From Orbilia blumenaviensis (taxonomy: Eukaryota; Ascomycota; Orbiliomycetes; Orbiliales; Orbiliaceae), in contig JAVHNS010000002.1 of NCBI GenBank assembly GCA_036872755.1, positions 2,976,001 through 3,040,000 of the forward strand: a stretch of 64,000 nucleotides of DNA. Direction: 5' to 3'. A program made the translations under genes and the position numbers. The notes below the pieces were generated by a model. The model did not search any database and was not told the DNA's origin. It worked only from the letters and a program-made list of their open reading frames with translations. How positions within the stretch are numbered: position 1 is the first letter of the stretch; each line of letters opens with the position of its first letter. Below are positions 10,456 to 22,833 of the stretch, piece by piece.

Positions 10456-13452
10456 ATGGCTAAAAATCGCGGGCACGAGCAGGATGTGCCGTTGTTTTTC
10501 AAGAATGCGTATAGACCTAGTTACCTCAGACAAGAATCGAACAGCATGGTTAGCCCACAAGTCAGTCCGCGTGGTTCTCAGACAAATATCGCAGGAATGA
10601 ATCAAAGTCCACGGCCGCCAGTTTGCTCTCCGCCATCGCTGCCGCTTCGTCAGGATGCAATCTTCCAATCCTTTCCGATTCCTTCACCCAGAAGAGGGTC
10701 ACCTAGACGAGGGTCGCCTAGGCGGTCTTCGGGAGCTAGGACCAAATCGTCTACACGAACCCCCCCTCTTCAGAATGTTCAAGTATATTCACCTAGACCA
10801 TCTCCTAAGCCATCACCTCGTGTAACGCCGCAGACGTCTCCAGGGGAAGATAGTTGGGAGTCTTCAAGAACCGAGTCCCCTACTGCGCAAAGTAGTACCC
10901 CCTTGGGGAGATATGCCCAGCAGACCAGTGCCACCGTTCCACCACTAGACGGTGGAAGTAGTTTAGAGCTCCTCGGTGGGCAGAATTTGAACGACTTCGC
11001 AATCGGTGAAGATTCCAGTAGGGGTCCAGAACGAGATTATCACTATCCTAATGAGGGTAGCAATAGCGACCTTGGGAAAGAAGCAGAGGTCCTCGGCCTT
11101 AGCCCTCATTTGCCGGAAGAGTCGCCTAGAAGCTCTCAATCCCGCGGGAAGAAGAAGCCATCCAGGCCGCGAAGCGGTTCGTCTGGGGATATGAGAGGAA
11201 CGCCGGTCGTCCCTCATGATCCACAGCCAACTGTAAAACGAAGACGAACTTCCGGGTTTCTACAGTTTATGCGTGCACCCCTGACATTCCCCTTACGCAA
11301 GCAAAGCGGGAGAGGCTTTATATACAACTGCATACCAGTGATGTCTCGTAAGTCATCTGCTGTGACCGATAGCGTTCCAACAGTTCCATCCCCAAACGAG
11401 CTGCCCAATAGTCGAATCCCCTATAATCGCCAAGCTAGTCATGAGTCCCTCAATACTCAAAAGTATAGTCCACCACTAAAGACCCCAACGCCAGTTAACC
11501 TTTCAAAAATATCCCTGGAATCGGACAGTCACAGACGACACCACGGCATGTCGGGATGGAGACACAAGAAACATAAAGGCGCTGACACTTCCCCTGGTAG
11601 CTTTGAAGCTCAAAACTCGTTAAAACAAAAAGAGGGCCCACATCTTGTTGACTATGATCCGGCTGGTTGTTATGTCGCGGGCGAAGCTCACCGTTTCCGT
11701 ACCCCTCTCGAAAGCCCTCGGATACCAGGCACGCCTCCCACACCATCAGCGATCTCCCCGGGAACTGTGGAAATAAAGGGCAAGAGGCCATTGCCATCGT
11801 ACTTTGACCTTCGTCGTCGGGAGATGGCAAACGTTAGCCCGAGTGACCGAGGGTTTACGTTGATGCCGCTGAGTGACCCAGATTTATCAGGTCGCACCGG
11901 GGCTATTCAAGCACAGGCTTCCAGACTTCCGCATTTCGTCAAGGTACCAATGTTTTCCCATGCCGCTCCCTTTGCAACCAGAGATGATTATAAAAGCTAT
12001 TCAGCTGGGACATCACCTGAGGCAACGTCGAGAAGAAGCAGTTTCCCGCCGGGACCGGGATGGTCTTCAAACCGATCCTCTGGTTCAGGTGGGATAGATG
12101 GCAGGCGTGCTAGCTTTGGGTACCGAGATCATATGAATTTCATTACGAAGCCAGAAGGGTATTCCTCTAGAACCGGAAGCTCGGCGAAACAAGAAAGTAG
12201 CTCTAGTTCAGGATCTCCATCCGAAAAACGGAGAGATAGCCACAATACTATGTCTGATGCTTCTCGAAAGAGTTCTTTGGGCGAGAGAAGGGCATCGAAG
12301 GTCATTGCTGCATTAAACGTTTCACGGAAGGGCTCGAGTGAACAGAGGCCCGAAGACGAAGGTATCGGCTCTATACATTCTTCAACTTCTTCCTCAAGAC
12401 TAGTCCACTGGAGAGGAGCTGAGGTTACGGAGGAAGAGGCGAAGATGCTTGATATGCTCGTCGGCAAACACCGAGTATTTTCTGAGATGTTGATGGCCCC
12501 ACTAGACAAAGGTCAGTCAGAAAGACCAGAGAGACCATCACCTGAACCAAGTCGAGAAGAACCTGTGAGCGTCCTGCGCAGGCCTTCATGGAGGCGATTC
12601 GCATCGACAATCATGTCATCTCCACTATCAGGCCTTTCTGAGGAAACAGCTTCATCTGACAAAACGACAAAGCCGGATACTGCGGACCCCGGTGAAGAAC
12701 CTGACGTACCTGATCTCAGAGAGATGTATGCTGAAGCATTACAAGAGACTATGGGTATTCCGGTTGGGCCGACTGCAAGGAACAAGAAATGGCATGAAGA
12801 TGTTACAAAACCACCGTCGCTACCACCCAGTGTGATAGACAAATTAACTCCGAAGGATTTCATTACGGGTCCCCCAGATGTCGTTAGACCGACAGACACA
12901 CTGCCAATTGATGCTCCAATGACTGGTAGTAGGTCAAGCCGGACGACTCGAACTGAGTTTGAAACAGAAATTTTGTCGATCGCAATGCTATACGGAAGGG
13001 TGATTCAAGAAACTACGAGGGCAGCATCGGAACCATCCACCCCGCCACCAGCGGGTAATACTTCAGCTGAATCTACATTGCGATCTCGCTCCCGGGCTCC
13101 CTCGCTGACGGTTCCAGAGCGGCCAAGCGTGGGCTTTATCACGAACGCCTTGGATGAGCGGTCCGTGTCTGATGGCTTGATATCCGACGTCCGTAGAGTT
13201 TCACTTAATCCAACAAGCAAGAGCCGTCGGTCCTCGTCTACATTGGCGCGGTTGCATAAACTCGTTGGTGGCGGAGAGAAGTCAAAGCGGGACTCGACGA
13301 CATCGCCATTTTCCAGCCCCCCTGAGTATATCGAAGATAACCCTTCACGCCATCAGTCGTTAAATGTACCATCGCTGATCTCTGCTTTGACTCGTGCGAG
13401 TTCTAGTGGCAAGGAAGGCAGTCTCGGATCTATGGATGGAAGGAAGAGCTAG
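10456..13452 (+). CDS. Hypothetical Ser/Pro/Arg-rich, largely disordered protein (998 aa)
   Basis: An uninterrupted 2997-base frame starting at an ATG has no recognised domain. The protein is dominated by Ser, Pro and Arg and carries many SP/TP sites in the first 150 residues, which suggests a substrate for proline-directed kinases (CDK or MAPK). A tandem RRGSP repeat lies near residues 78-95. Short blocks that look more ordered are near residues 650-690 (WRGAEVTEEEAKMLDML) and 755-780 (LREMYAEALQETMG), and they may be interaction helices. A PPEY motif at residues 955-958 could bind WW domains. Length and lack of stops make coding status secure. I do not recognise the family and cannot assign a function. 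A short 5' exon cannot be excluded. Confidence 0.8.
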   Translation: MAKNRGHEQDVPLFFKNAYRPSYLRQESNSMVSPQVSPRGSQTNIAGMNQSPRPPVCSPPSLPLRQDAIFQSFPIPSPRRGSPRRGSPRRSSGARTKSSTRTPPLQNVQVYSPRPSPKPSPRVTPQTSPGEDSWESSRTESPTAQSSTPLGRYAQQTSATVPPLDGGSSLELLGGQNLNDFAIGEDSSRGPERDYHYPNEGSNSDLGKEAEVLGLSPHLPEESPRSSQSRGKKKPSRPRSGSSGDMRGTPVVPHDPQPTVKRRRTSGFLQFMRAPLTFPLRKQSGRGFIYNCIPVMSRKSSAVTDSVPTVPSPNELPNSRIPYNRQASHESLNTQKYSPPLKTPTPVNLSKISLESDSHRRHHGMSGWRHKKHKGADTSPGSFEAQNSLKQKEGPHLVDYDPAGCYVAGEAHRFRTPLESPRIPGTPPTPSAISPGTVEIKGKRPLPSYFDLRRREMANVSPSDRGFTLMPLSDPDLSGRTGAIQAQASRLPHFVKVPMFSHAAPFATRDDYKSYSAGTSPEATSRRSSFPPGPGWSSNRSSGSGGIDGRRASFGYRDHMNFITKPEGYSSRTGSSAKQESSSSSGSPSEKRRDSHNTMSDASRKSSLGERRASKVIAALNVSRKGSSEQRPEDEGIGSIHSSTSSSRLVHWRGAEVTEEEAKMLDMLVGKHRVFSEMLMAPLDKGQSERPERPSPEPSREEPVSVLRRPSWRRFASTIMSSPLSGLSEETASSDKTTKPDTADPGEEPDVPDLREMYAEALQETMGIPVGPTARNKKWHEDVTKPPSLPPSVIDKLTPKDFITGPPDVVRPTDTLPIDAPMTGSRSSRTTRTEFETEILSIAMLYGRVIQETTRAASEPSTPPPAGNTSAESTLRSRSRAPSLTVPERPSVGFITNALDERSVSDGLISDVRRVSLNPTSKSRRSSSTLARLHKLVGGGEKSKRDSTTSPFSSPPEYIEDNPSRHQSLNVPSLISALTRASSSGKEGSLGSMDGRKS

Positions 13453-14962
13453 GCTAGGACCGATACAAGGGTATGGGTGGGGCTAGATTAGGTTCTTCTT
13501 TTTCCTTTTTCTTCTCTTTAGTTCTATGAGTAGAATTTCAATGTGGGGTGGTCCTAAGGCGATTTCAGATTGTCGAGACGGTTTACTTTGTAAAAGAAGT
13601 GGAGTAGCATGGGACCAAGTGAGATTTGGAACTATAGGAGACAGAGCTCGTCTGTTGGTTGATAAAAGCGTCTACGTTATCAAGTGTACTAGTATAGATG
13701 GGCTGCTCACTCCTTTACATGAGTTTTCCAATTCAATTTGCTTAATATTCCGTATAGATTAGGGATTCATGATAAGGAAGGACTATTAACTATCGAAGAA
13801 GGAAAAGCGAACGCTAGCTTCTGTGTGACTGTCGTTGCAATCAGGACTAAGGGATGTTTAAGATGTCCGTGCGGCGTCTTCAGGCCTTTCGATTTGCTAT
13901 CATGTGCACATGTGTGAACTCTATTGTTGGTTTTCTTCTCGACGATGCGTTCAAATTTTGCGAAAGGCATTTAGAAGCGGGGGTTGGTTTAGGGTACGCC
14001 AGCGTCCCAAAAGCCTCTCCCGCAAGTTTATTCTTCTGAAGTGGTGTCGAGATGCCAACCGACGTTATCGTACGAGTCCGATACCGCGCATGTTCAAAGT
14101 CGCCAAAAGTTGCTAGAGTCTTTTTTTTTTTTTTTCAATGTCTCGCCGCCTTGACCGTTTTGTTTTAAAAACCCTCTTGCATACGCCCGCCTGCAGGAAT
14201 TTATATTTTATGACAGATCTGTTATTTCGGTCTTGATAAAGAGACCTCGGGATGACTAATATATTTTAGCTAATTATCCAGATCTTTAACGTTATATATA
14301 CGCCAATAAGGCCTTTTTTGAGATTTGTTTGGCTTCCCGTCTCCTGTCCAGATGTTCCCGTCTCCTTTTATACGCCGTACATGTATGATGCCGTGGCTTA
14401 ATATTGCTGGATGTGCTCAGATATTGTGTTTCACGTTTCCAGTGCGTATATCTGGGGATTTCCTGAATCGTGCAAAACGAGTTATACGAACTTTTTGCAA
14501 GCTCGGACTCGAACCCTCTTTGGGCTTTTCGGGGCAGCACGTGCTGTGGGTAATATATGAACAACTAAAATGGCCGTTAACCCTTCATTCTATACAGAAT
14601 TATCTGAGGTTCAAAAACTCAAATATCATGGATTTAAGGGTGTGGTTTTTTAAGGTTTCACTAGCCACATTTGCGCACTGGTATCTCTTTGATCCATATG
14701 ATTTGAATTATATGGCTAGACGGTATATCCCGTCGAGGACTAATGCATAATACTTTTGCATGTTTTTTGTGATTATCTTGAATGGAACCGTGGTATTCTG
14801 GTAAGACATTCTTTTTTACTTTGTCTTTGCTTTTAGGTACTTTTAAGGATGTAATGGTTCCTGGATAAAATTTTCCGGCGACCGGGTATGTCTGCAATGG
14901 AGATATTAAGAGTTCGGGTTGCCCGATTTAAAAAAAAACTTTACTTACTTTCCCTACGGAAT

Positions 14963-14985
14963 ACTCTCTCTCTCTCTCTCTCTCT
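14963..14985. repeat. (CT)n dinucleotide microsatellite
   Basis: An uninterrupted run of about eleven CT units lies in the long spacer, away from any gene. Confidence 0.9.
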
Positions 14986-16956
14986 TGTTGTTTGAAAATT
15001 TAATTTGTTTTCCTTTTTTGCGACGCTATGATGTTTTTATTGCGCTGACATATCCTATGGATGTGATTTGAGTGAGTGATCATGGGATTTTGAGTTGAAT
15101 GGCGGCTCATGGAGATCGAGATATCTGATCGCGGATATATCACCAGGCAGCCAGCCGCGCATATCACTTTCGGATTGGAAAGTGATCACGGGTAGGCGGA
15201 CATTTTGCCCTTGTAACATGTAATCTTGCATTTTAAACGTTCTCTTGAAAAAAAAGGGACAGGCATTTTGTTCTGGCCCCTCTTCTCCGCTGAATCGGGG
15301 AACCGAAACCCATTCGCAGGAAGGATTGGACTTTGAAACAAAAGATCAGCAAATAAAGATCTTGCCGAGGCAAAGATTTGCGGGAAAGGTCATTCTTCAT
15401 GCCTTGCGGGAAACAACCCTGAATTGGTTATGGCCATGCAGAAGGGGTCGTGCTTTTTTCGTGATTCTTATGAATTTTGATATGCCCCAATTGTTGATAT
15501 TGCATGCGAAGATCGAAACGTGGCCAAGGAATAACTAGGCAGCTGGGGATCTTCTGATGCTGAAGGCCGGCCGGCTTTTTTTTTTGGGGTCGTTTTCCCG
15601 CAAAAAATAATTGTTTGCGGCCTGCGCAGTTCGCTGATGTCAATGATGTTGTTATTTTTGTTTAAGAATTCGGGAATGCCGTTAGTATGCCGTTAAAGAG
15701 AACAGAAAAAAAGGGGCCTAATTTGTTAATGGCTGTATAAAATTGAGAAATATGTTAGACGATGGCTGAGTTTTTTTAAGGTTAGTCCGGAGTAAGGCAT
15801 TCAATGCGATACTATCATATCAATTATCGTAAGTCATGCAGTGTTCGAAAAACGTTTAGGGTCAAAACGAATAACCAAAGCGAAAAATAAAATAAAAAAA
15901 TAAAATAAAATAAAAAAAGCGAGGAAATGTTAATTGAATGACGGTGCATGCAGCAGCAGCAGCTTTCGATGCATCGACATCGGCAAGGTTCCACCATGCT
16001 TTTCTATTCGATTTTTCCTGCTCTGCAGCTAATCTATGAGCTAGAATCTCTTAACTCTTGGTGATGCCTCGGCTGCACGGGGAATCTGGGGGTGTGTGGG
16101 TTCAGGGCTCAGGGGCTCCGAACCTCGATTGCAACATGACTGGCTAGAGCTGCAATTGTTTGACCTGCTTCAGGTTCTATGCGCACGTGGTGTTCTTTTG
16201 GATGGAGACGAAGAAGGACCCACTACTGGGGTTTGATATCCAAAGAGGGGTTAGCCTTGAATACTTCTCGGCACTAAAATGTTCGATATGAAATTTGATA
16301 TGAACGGCAAAGACGGCTTTTGTTCGTTCAGCCTCTCCGGCGTATCCCATCATATGAGTTACAGTTGTCTGATTACCACCTTCCCCGTTCATGATGCGAG
16401 AAACATGAAAAGGATGTGTTTCAACTTGGTGGTTTCTTATCTACGTCTCAAGAAAGGGGATGATGAGAGCTCGAGCCACGTTTTTTTTTTCTCTTTGCTC
16501 TTACGTCTTCGACAGGCTTTATCAGGAAGGCGGGAACGGGAAGATGCAGTTCATCCCTTTATTTTTTTGACCGAGAACCCAACATTTCGTTTGCGTTCGC
16601 TGCGTGCTCAGATGCAAGCCAAGGCGTGAGCTGCCGATTCAGCCGGCGAAGCATGCACTACTTTCTCTTGGGCTGCTTTTCATTGGCTTGAGAAATGAGG
16701 ATTTCGAGACAGAACTTTGTGCGTCCTCGACCTCGTGGCGACAGGGATTCGAACCGCTGATGTTCACAAATGGAAGAGTCTTTAGCTCCGACCTGTTTCT
16801 TACTGCGTGCGTCCTTTTTGGTGGCCGGTAGTACAGATGTTGGTTGTTTTCTAATCCTGTGCAGGGATTAATTGCGGTGCAGAAGGTAAGTCGACATTCG
16901 GAGTGAAGTCCTCGTACGACGCAACGACACTGCTTCTAAAGTACTACACATCTATA

Positions 16957-16981
16957 ACGACGACGACGACGACGACGACTA
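16957..16981. repeat. (ACG)n trinucleotide microsatellite
   Basis: Eight tandem ACG/CGA units lie in the gene-poor block. A stop-free frame passes through it but shows no other coding sign. Confidence 0.85.
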
Positions 16982-19900
16982 CAACAACGTTGGGCGTATG
17001 TATATACGCCATAATATTAATCAATGCGGGTATCGGAAGCCCCATAAGGTGGCCTGACAATCCGAATCGACTTCAGCCAAAGAGGCAGTTCAGACTTTTG
17101 GACTACATTCTAGAACTCTATAAATCGCGTTGTATGAGGCAGATTGTGGAGTCAGCCTCTTTCGATATTTCCCAACGGCATGATGAAAGAGCAAGCCCGT
17201 TACAATCGTGAGAAATTAGCATGAGTATTATTTTATTTTTTACGCCACATCGCCAAACTTGTCTTGGGCAGGTGCTTTCGATCCACGATATTCCCTGTTC
17301 TAATTGGCGTAGCTGCCACTTAACAATGTTGGCTTGTTCCAGTTTGTGGAATGGCGCACGAAATTCCCACGCGACCCCCCATGATCTGCCCTGGGGTTAT
17401 ACCGAGATTCCACAGCGCCTCTGAGCTAAAAACAAAACTATGTTTGGGCATGGGGGGTATAATTGAAGGAGGTTTTTTGATATGACTATTGTTATTATTA
17501 CTATTATCTTCGAGTGGTATTACGAATGCGCAATGCATTGCAGGACGCCGAAAATGCCCTCTCTCAGGAATTAGTATGCAGTTTCGCGTTGAAGGAGAGG
17601 GACACGGCCTTGCCCGACAGGAATACCTACATATATTGTTTACGCTGCTAATAATTCCATATATGTATGTTGGGTATTAAGGATTTGGGGGCATAAAATA
17701 CCGTTCCAACATTAGACCAAGCGCCGTCCAATATCGACCCTCCGCATGCATATTTGGACGAGCGAAAAGAAGTTGCAAACATGTTTTCTCCCTCCGCAGA
17801 AACGGGAAGTTGGATCCTAAAACCTAACATCGCTGTACCGGATTCGGACGGGGAGTATGTCAAAAACGATAATGATATGCACAGCAGCAAAGACCACCTC
17901 TCTACCCCTTATGGGATTTGCCTCGTGGTTTCCCGTCGTGGTTTTGACGTCTCGGGACTCGCTTCCCACGTGTGCAGCACCCACGCCGCCGCCGAGTGCT
18001 GTTCCGTGTCTGAATACAACCTCAAAATTTACATGATTGAACGCCACCAACCGAATGAGTTCCTACCGACAGTTTTCGCCAGCTGAAGGGAAGGTAGTAG
18101 TAGTTTTCTTAGGCGTCTATTCCGACGCCCTCGCCTGTGGGCGAATTATCGTCGTCGCCCCACCAAAGGAAATATCCACATAGATTGCATATTGAATTGA
18201 ATTCATTAGTGTGAATTTTAGTTCGTCTCGGACGGACTCTCTCGACTGGCGTCGGGGCCACCTTGCATATGCTGGTCTACGAGAATATATCTCCTGCCGC
18301 CCCGAATGACGCCAATTTTGCAGCTGGCTGTGCTCGCTCATGTTATTTTATTTTATTTTTCCTTTTCACCCGTCTATTGTCACGAACAAAGCTCATATAT
18401 GGCTGGCTGGGGTGGTATTTCCGCCGGGAGGCAAAAGCTGGTAGACATGGTGATTAAGCTTCGTCGGGATCCTCCATGGAAGACCTCATGGAACAATTTG
18501 GTTGGGACAGGGATTCAAAACGTGGCAATTCGGTAGATGTAACGGATAGCTCTGTTCCACTACATGTTAATTAGGGGCGAGGAACATCTGCCCTTTTTTC
18601 CCCTCCTCAAGCACGAGGAGTCGTGGAACCAGCTCGAGTCCTCAAACAAAACCTTGTGAATCCCAACGTATATACTTAGGATCATTAGTGCTTAGAGAGT
18701 CTGACCTGCAGCCGGGGCGCCCGCACAACAGGATTGAGATGAATATAGTGGTAGCTAGCAAGTTTTCTAGGTGAACTGTCGATCCGAAAAGTCCGAAAGT
18801 AATGGCTCAACGTTTGAGACCGAAGTGCCGCTGGATCATGGAACCACTTGATAATGGAAGGTTTTGATTGTAGACGATCTTTCCAGATATAACCGCCACC
18901 GGGTGAGCTCTCACTCTCTCGCTGTTTTGGCGTCAGATAGATTAAACAGGAGCGAGTCAGTCCGGATATGTGCTTTTACCTGGTGCTTCCGATGGTCAGA
19001 GAGTATCTCCACCCGACACAGAAGACGTCGTCAAATTGCGGCGTCGTAGTGGCATGGTGCGACTTTTTCGATAAAATTAAGATTTTTCAGATAGGATATA
19101 TCATAGTACTTGCAATACTAATATTGCCACGTGGAATTGGAGCTGAAGGAGAAAAGAACCCGTCAAGCAGTCCCACATAAGCATCATGAGGCGTTTTCAT
19201 GGCGGTCTTGTTATTATGAAGTAGGGAAGTTGTGACCCACAGCCTTCTTTTCCAGATCTGACTAAGAAGCTAAAGAAGAATGTCGTCGGGAAACCTTGCT
19301 CACTTTGTTTTTCGCTTGTATTTTTGAGAACCCCGAGGCTGTAAGGGTGATAATGGAACTCAAATATGGTATTGGCCCGCTCATGATTGAAGAACCGAAT
19401 TGCCTCCACTTTGTCTGTGGGCCGTTAGAGCTTATTCCCTCCCATGCGGACGTTTCAAAATGGGCTTGGCCAAGAAGACTGGCGGCTTTCTTCTTCGACG
19501 AAGGCTTCTCACATTTTGGGAAGTGGAGTTTTTTAAGCTCGTGGGAATGCAAAAGCGCAGGGCCCTGGTCGGTGAGAGCTGGCCCCACCACCCTTACCTC
19601 CTCCAGGGGTGAGAAGCCACAGCGTTTGTGACTTGACCCCGTTTAGATTGTTCGTGGAAGGTTCTGTCAGTGGCTAGCTTTTTTTTCTTTCTCCTGTCAT
19701 GATTGCTCTTCTCGAGTTTCTAAAAGGAGAGCGGTAAAATGGATAAAAAGAGACGGTTCTGCGCTGCACTGCACTGACTTTAATAACACCTTCAGGTGGA
19801 GATAACCATAAAAAAGTACGGAGTAACGTAACTTACCATCACGTCAAGCTTAAGATCTGGGGGGCATGGCCATAGCCAAGCTAAAGAGGTCTCCGATGAA

Positions 19901-20237
19901 GTAAAAGGAAAACACGGGAGGTCGTTTTTCGAAGTAACGCTGTAAAACGAGCCCCCGTTTTTTCAGTGGATGAATAGCAGTACTTGACCATACATAATAC
20001 GGAGGCGTCCGCTAGCTAGAACGAATGACCTGACGTTGTGAGTTCAATCTGTTAAAATCGAGCCTCTTCACCAGGATACCCTGAATTGTAGTCACTTTTC
20101 TTCCTTCACACGCGAAACTCGTCTCGTAGACCCGACAGCATACGTAAAACAGCCTCATCCATTACAAATTCGTCGTTACCTGCGATTGGACTGCTCCACT
20201 GACCGGCATATTGCTCCGTGCTCCTGCTCCTGCTCTT

Positions 20238-20239
<2 letters not shown>

Positions 20240-20269
<30 letters not shown>
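20240..20269. repeat. Poly(T) tract, about 30 bases
   Basis: A pure thymine run lies about 320 bases upstream of the small two-exon gene at 20594. It is one of ten A/T runs of 19 or more bases in the window. Confidence 0.9.
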
Positions 20270-20593
20270 CCCTCCTTGCCGTTCTGGGTTGGGTTTTGGG
20301 GTCACAGTTTCCGAGTTACGCCCAGTCAACTTTCGAGTTCTAGAAGGCTTCCCAACGCTTGCGGCTTGAACATCAAATCAAAATCAGTCAATCAAGACCA
20401 AATCAAACCGGAACTCCCAACCAATCTATGTCAAGTCAAGACCAAGACCAAGACTAAGTATCCGTCCGATAAGGAAGACGAAGACAATATACCTTTTGAG
20501 GAGGAAGAAGAAGAAGAAGTAAATCACTCTCCTTTGAATAACATCTGACCAATCAACCATCCGTCTCTGTCTCCCCCATCTGCATCTCCCCGA

Positions 20594-20861
20594 ATGAGAT
20601 TGGAACCAGTCAACCAACCCGTCGCCGCCGACCACCCCCCAACCCCACAGACCAAACCAGTATCACCTGTAAGTTACATACATGCTACTTTAAACGGTTT
20701 TGTTTGATTGCATTCTATGCTGCTTTCGCCATATGCAGCCAGAAACTACTAGTTATCTGTCTCAAGTTCGAACCTTCAAGAGGGATGCTGTACTAGCATT
20801 GGGGGTAGCCATGGGCATAGTCATCGGTGGCGCTTCGAAAGTCGTCCTTTTGACTTTCTAA
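20594..20861 (+). CDS. Small two-exon gene, 65-aa single-span membrane protein
   Basis: This gene is too short and split to stand out by length. Exon 1, 20594-20668, starts ATG and encodes 25 residues rich in Pro and Thr. A consensus donor GTAAGT at 20669 and acceptor TATGCAG ending at 20738 define a 70-nt intron. Exon 2, 20739-20861, continues in phase 0 for 40 codons to TAA. The joined protein has a soluble N-terminus, a short basic stretch (VRTFKRDA) and one hydrophobic span of about 20 residues with small-residue packing (LALGVAMGIVIGGASKVV) at the very end, like a tail anchor. I do not recognise the family. It could be a mitochondrial or ER tail-anchored microprotein, or a chance frame within the flbA leader. 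The clean splice sites and the membrane span ending just before the stop argue for a gene. Confidence 0.45.
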
Positions 20862-22833
20862 AATTATACCCTTTCGCCTTTTTGTCTCGTCTCTCGCAAG
20901 CTATTTTTAAGGTTTCGCTATCACCGCCTGATATCAAACGGGTGGGTAGATGGAAAGCTTGTTTGTGGGGTCGATATACCCTTTTTGACATCATCAACAT
21001 CGCCATTATCACCACCGGTATCATCTACTGGTGCTGCTGCCGCTGTTGTCGATATAGTTGTATATCGTTCATATGCATCACCGTCCAATCCATCTTTAGT
21101 CACCGCTTACCCCGGGGCCCGTCCAAGCAACGAGCGGTGCCTAGCTCCAGTTAGCCGAGTCCGGTAGGCATTCTTTCTTGCGTCCCCTGCCCTTGGCCCT
21201 CCAGTTCAATCAATATTGCATTGGCACTTCCGCAAACCGCTACATTCATTCGTTCATCCATCATCCTGACAGGACGGGCAGAATGACCAGTGCTCTGTAT
21301 ACAATGACAAGGTGGTACAACCTGCCCACGTTGCGACCCATCCTTCGGAATGGATCATTGCTTCCTAATGTTTCCCTCCTTCATCGATGTATTCCCCTCA
21401 ATTGCAACCCCCCCAATTCGTGTTTACATAAGTATGTTTGTGCATCCATACGTACGAAGTGCGTATGTACATAACTACATACAGACAGACACACCACACA
21501 CATACACACACATACATATCGAGGCTAGCATGTTACCCCCTCATCGGTCGGTCTATTTCTAAGCCGTCCAGCGGGCGAAGGATATGCATGGCCGTGTGGT
21601 GGGCGAGTTAATGGGAACATCTACAGGGCAGAACAGACAGGCATCCACAGCTTCGAGCAAAAAAAACAAAGATATGAATATAAAAAATGAAGCAAAACTT
21701 GACGGTCATCTACGGCTCGAAGGTCGGGTCTCCGGCGTCGAATGGACCTATTCAGATTAGGGCTTCCCAGAATCAACGACGGAAAGACCAATTATGGGTC
21801 CATCTGCTGATGTTATTGCCATGTGCAAGCCATGCTCTCCATTCCCATTCCCACGCTTGACTCGCGCAGCCAGTCAGGACTCCCGACGAGTCTTATTTTC
21901 AGGACTTTCCCCCGTCCGGCTAGCTGGATAGAGAAAAGGGCCTTTTCTCCACACACACACCCTCTTCATCCTTCGAGATTCTCCACCTTAACCCCTCCCT
22001 GGCTGTGCAGCAGTAGCGTGGCAGACACCCCGGTTGCCTACACCATTTACCGCTGCCACGCTACTTTTCAAGCATGCTTTTTCTGGCCCCATTTTTGCAT
22101 ACCTCTTGTCTGCGCAGTTTCTTTTTCCTGCCTGTTCAGTATCAAATTTTCGGCCTTTGCTACTCCCCCATCTCACACCCACACTCTGCCCTCAAACTTG
22201 CACTTGCTCAACCGAGGAGTAGCTAGCAGAAGAGCGCAATTAAGAGAGGGCAACCTTGTTGGTTTGGGTCCCATCCAGAGTAATAAACCCCAAGTGCTAG
22301 TGCTCTCGCAGGGAACCCACGGGCAAATCCAATATGTGAGGGAAAGCCCTGTGTAGCAAAAGCAAATGCACCAGTGGAGGCCCATCCCAAACCTGGGACC
22401 TTCCCTTCTTTCCTTTTTGAACGCTTCTTCTTTCCTATTAAACCAAAGCACCGTCTGTCCGTTGGGTTTCGTCTCTTCTTCTTGTCTCGCGTTTTAGACT
22501 GCGGATTGATATTTCTTATTGCCATTGCTTTTACTCCTGGGGGGCATCATCATCTCCTTTTAGACCGCTCTTTGTTTGCCGGTGACGATAGTTCTTTTTT
22601 TTTTTTTTTTTTTTTTTTGAAGGAGAAAAAAAAAATATTTTGTTACTACTTCTTATAAACCACGGCGTCCCGGCCGGCTATCGATTCGCTTTTCAGTCGA
22701 AGCGTCTTGTTATGTTACGCTGGTTGCTTCTTCAATAAGGCTAACCGGAAGTACTCAACTGTTTATATGCACCTCGCATATACATGGACAGTTAGAGTAT
22801 ATAGCTGTCTCCCATCCCGTTCCTTCCTCTTAC
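20862..22833. other. Upstream region and probable leader of flbA
   Basis: About 2 kb of pyrimidine-rich DNA with scattered short frames and no domain. It includes a T24 run at 22595-22618 and, close to the start codon, a 24-codon upstream frame that overlaps the flbA ATG (listed separately). It probably holds the promoter and a long 5' UTR. Confidence 0.4.

Larger units (their letters stand above)
13453..20593. other. Long gene-poor block (7.1 kb)
   Basis: No gene longer than about 100 codons has support here. Candidate frames overlap on both strands, many lack an ATG, and none shows a domain. The block contains simple repeats: T15 at 14121, (CT)n at 14963-14985, (AAAAT)n at 15884-15917, (GCA)n at 15950-15963, (ACG)n at 16957-16981 and T30 at 20240-20269. 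A tRNA-like B-box without a foldable tRNA occurs near 16745 on the minus strand. It probably holds regulatory DNA or decayed sequence. Confidence 0.4.

Noticed and set aside
16730..16800. tRNA-like segment on the minus strand with a GGTTCGAATCC B-box and a plausible anticodon-like loop
   Set aside because: The T-stem has mismatches, no 5' acceptor strand pairs with the 3' end, and no A-box is in place. At most it is a decayed tRNA fragment.
17754..18086. 110-codon stop-free frame
   Set aside because: No ATG at its start, no recognisable motif, and overlapping frames on the other strand.
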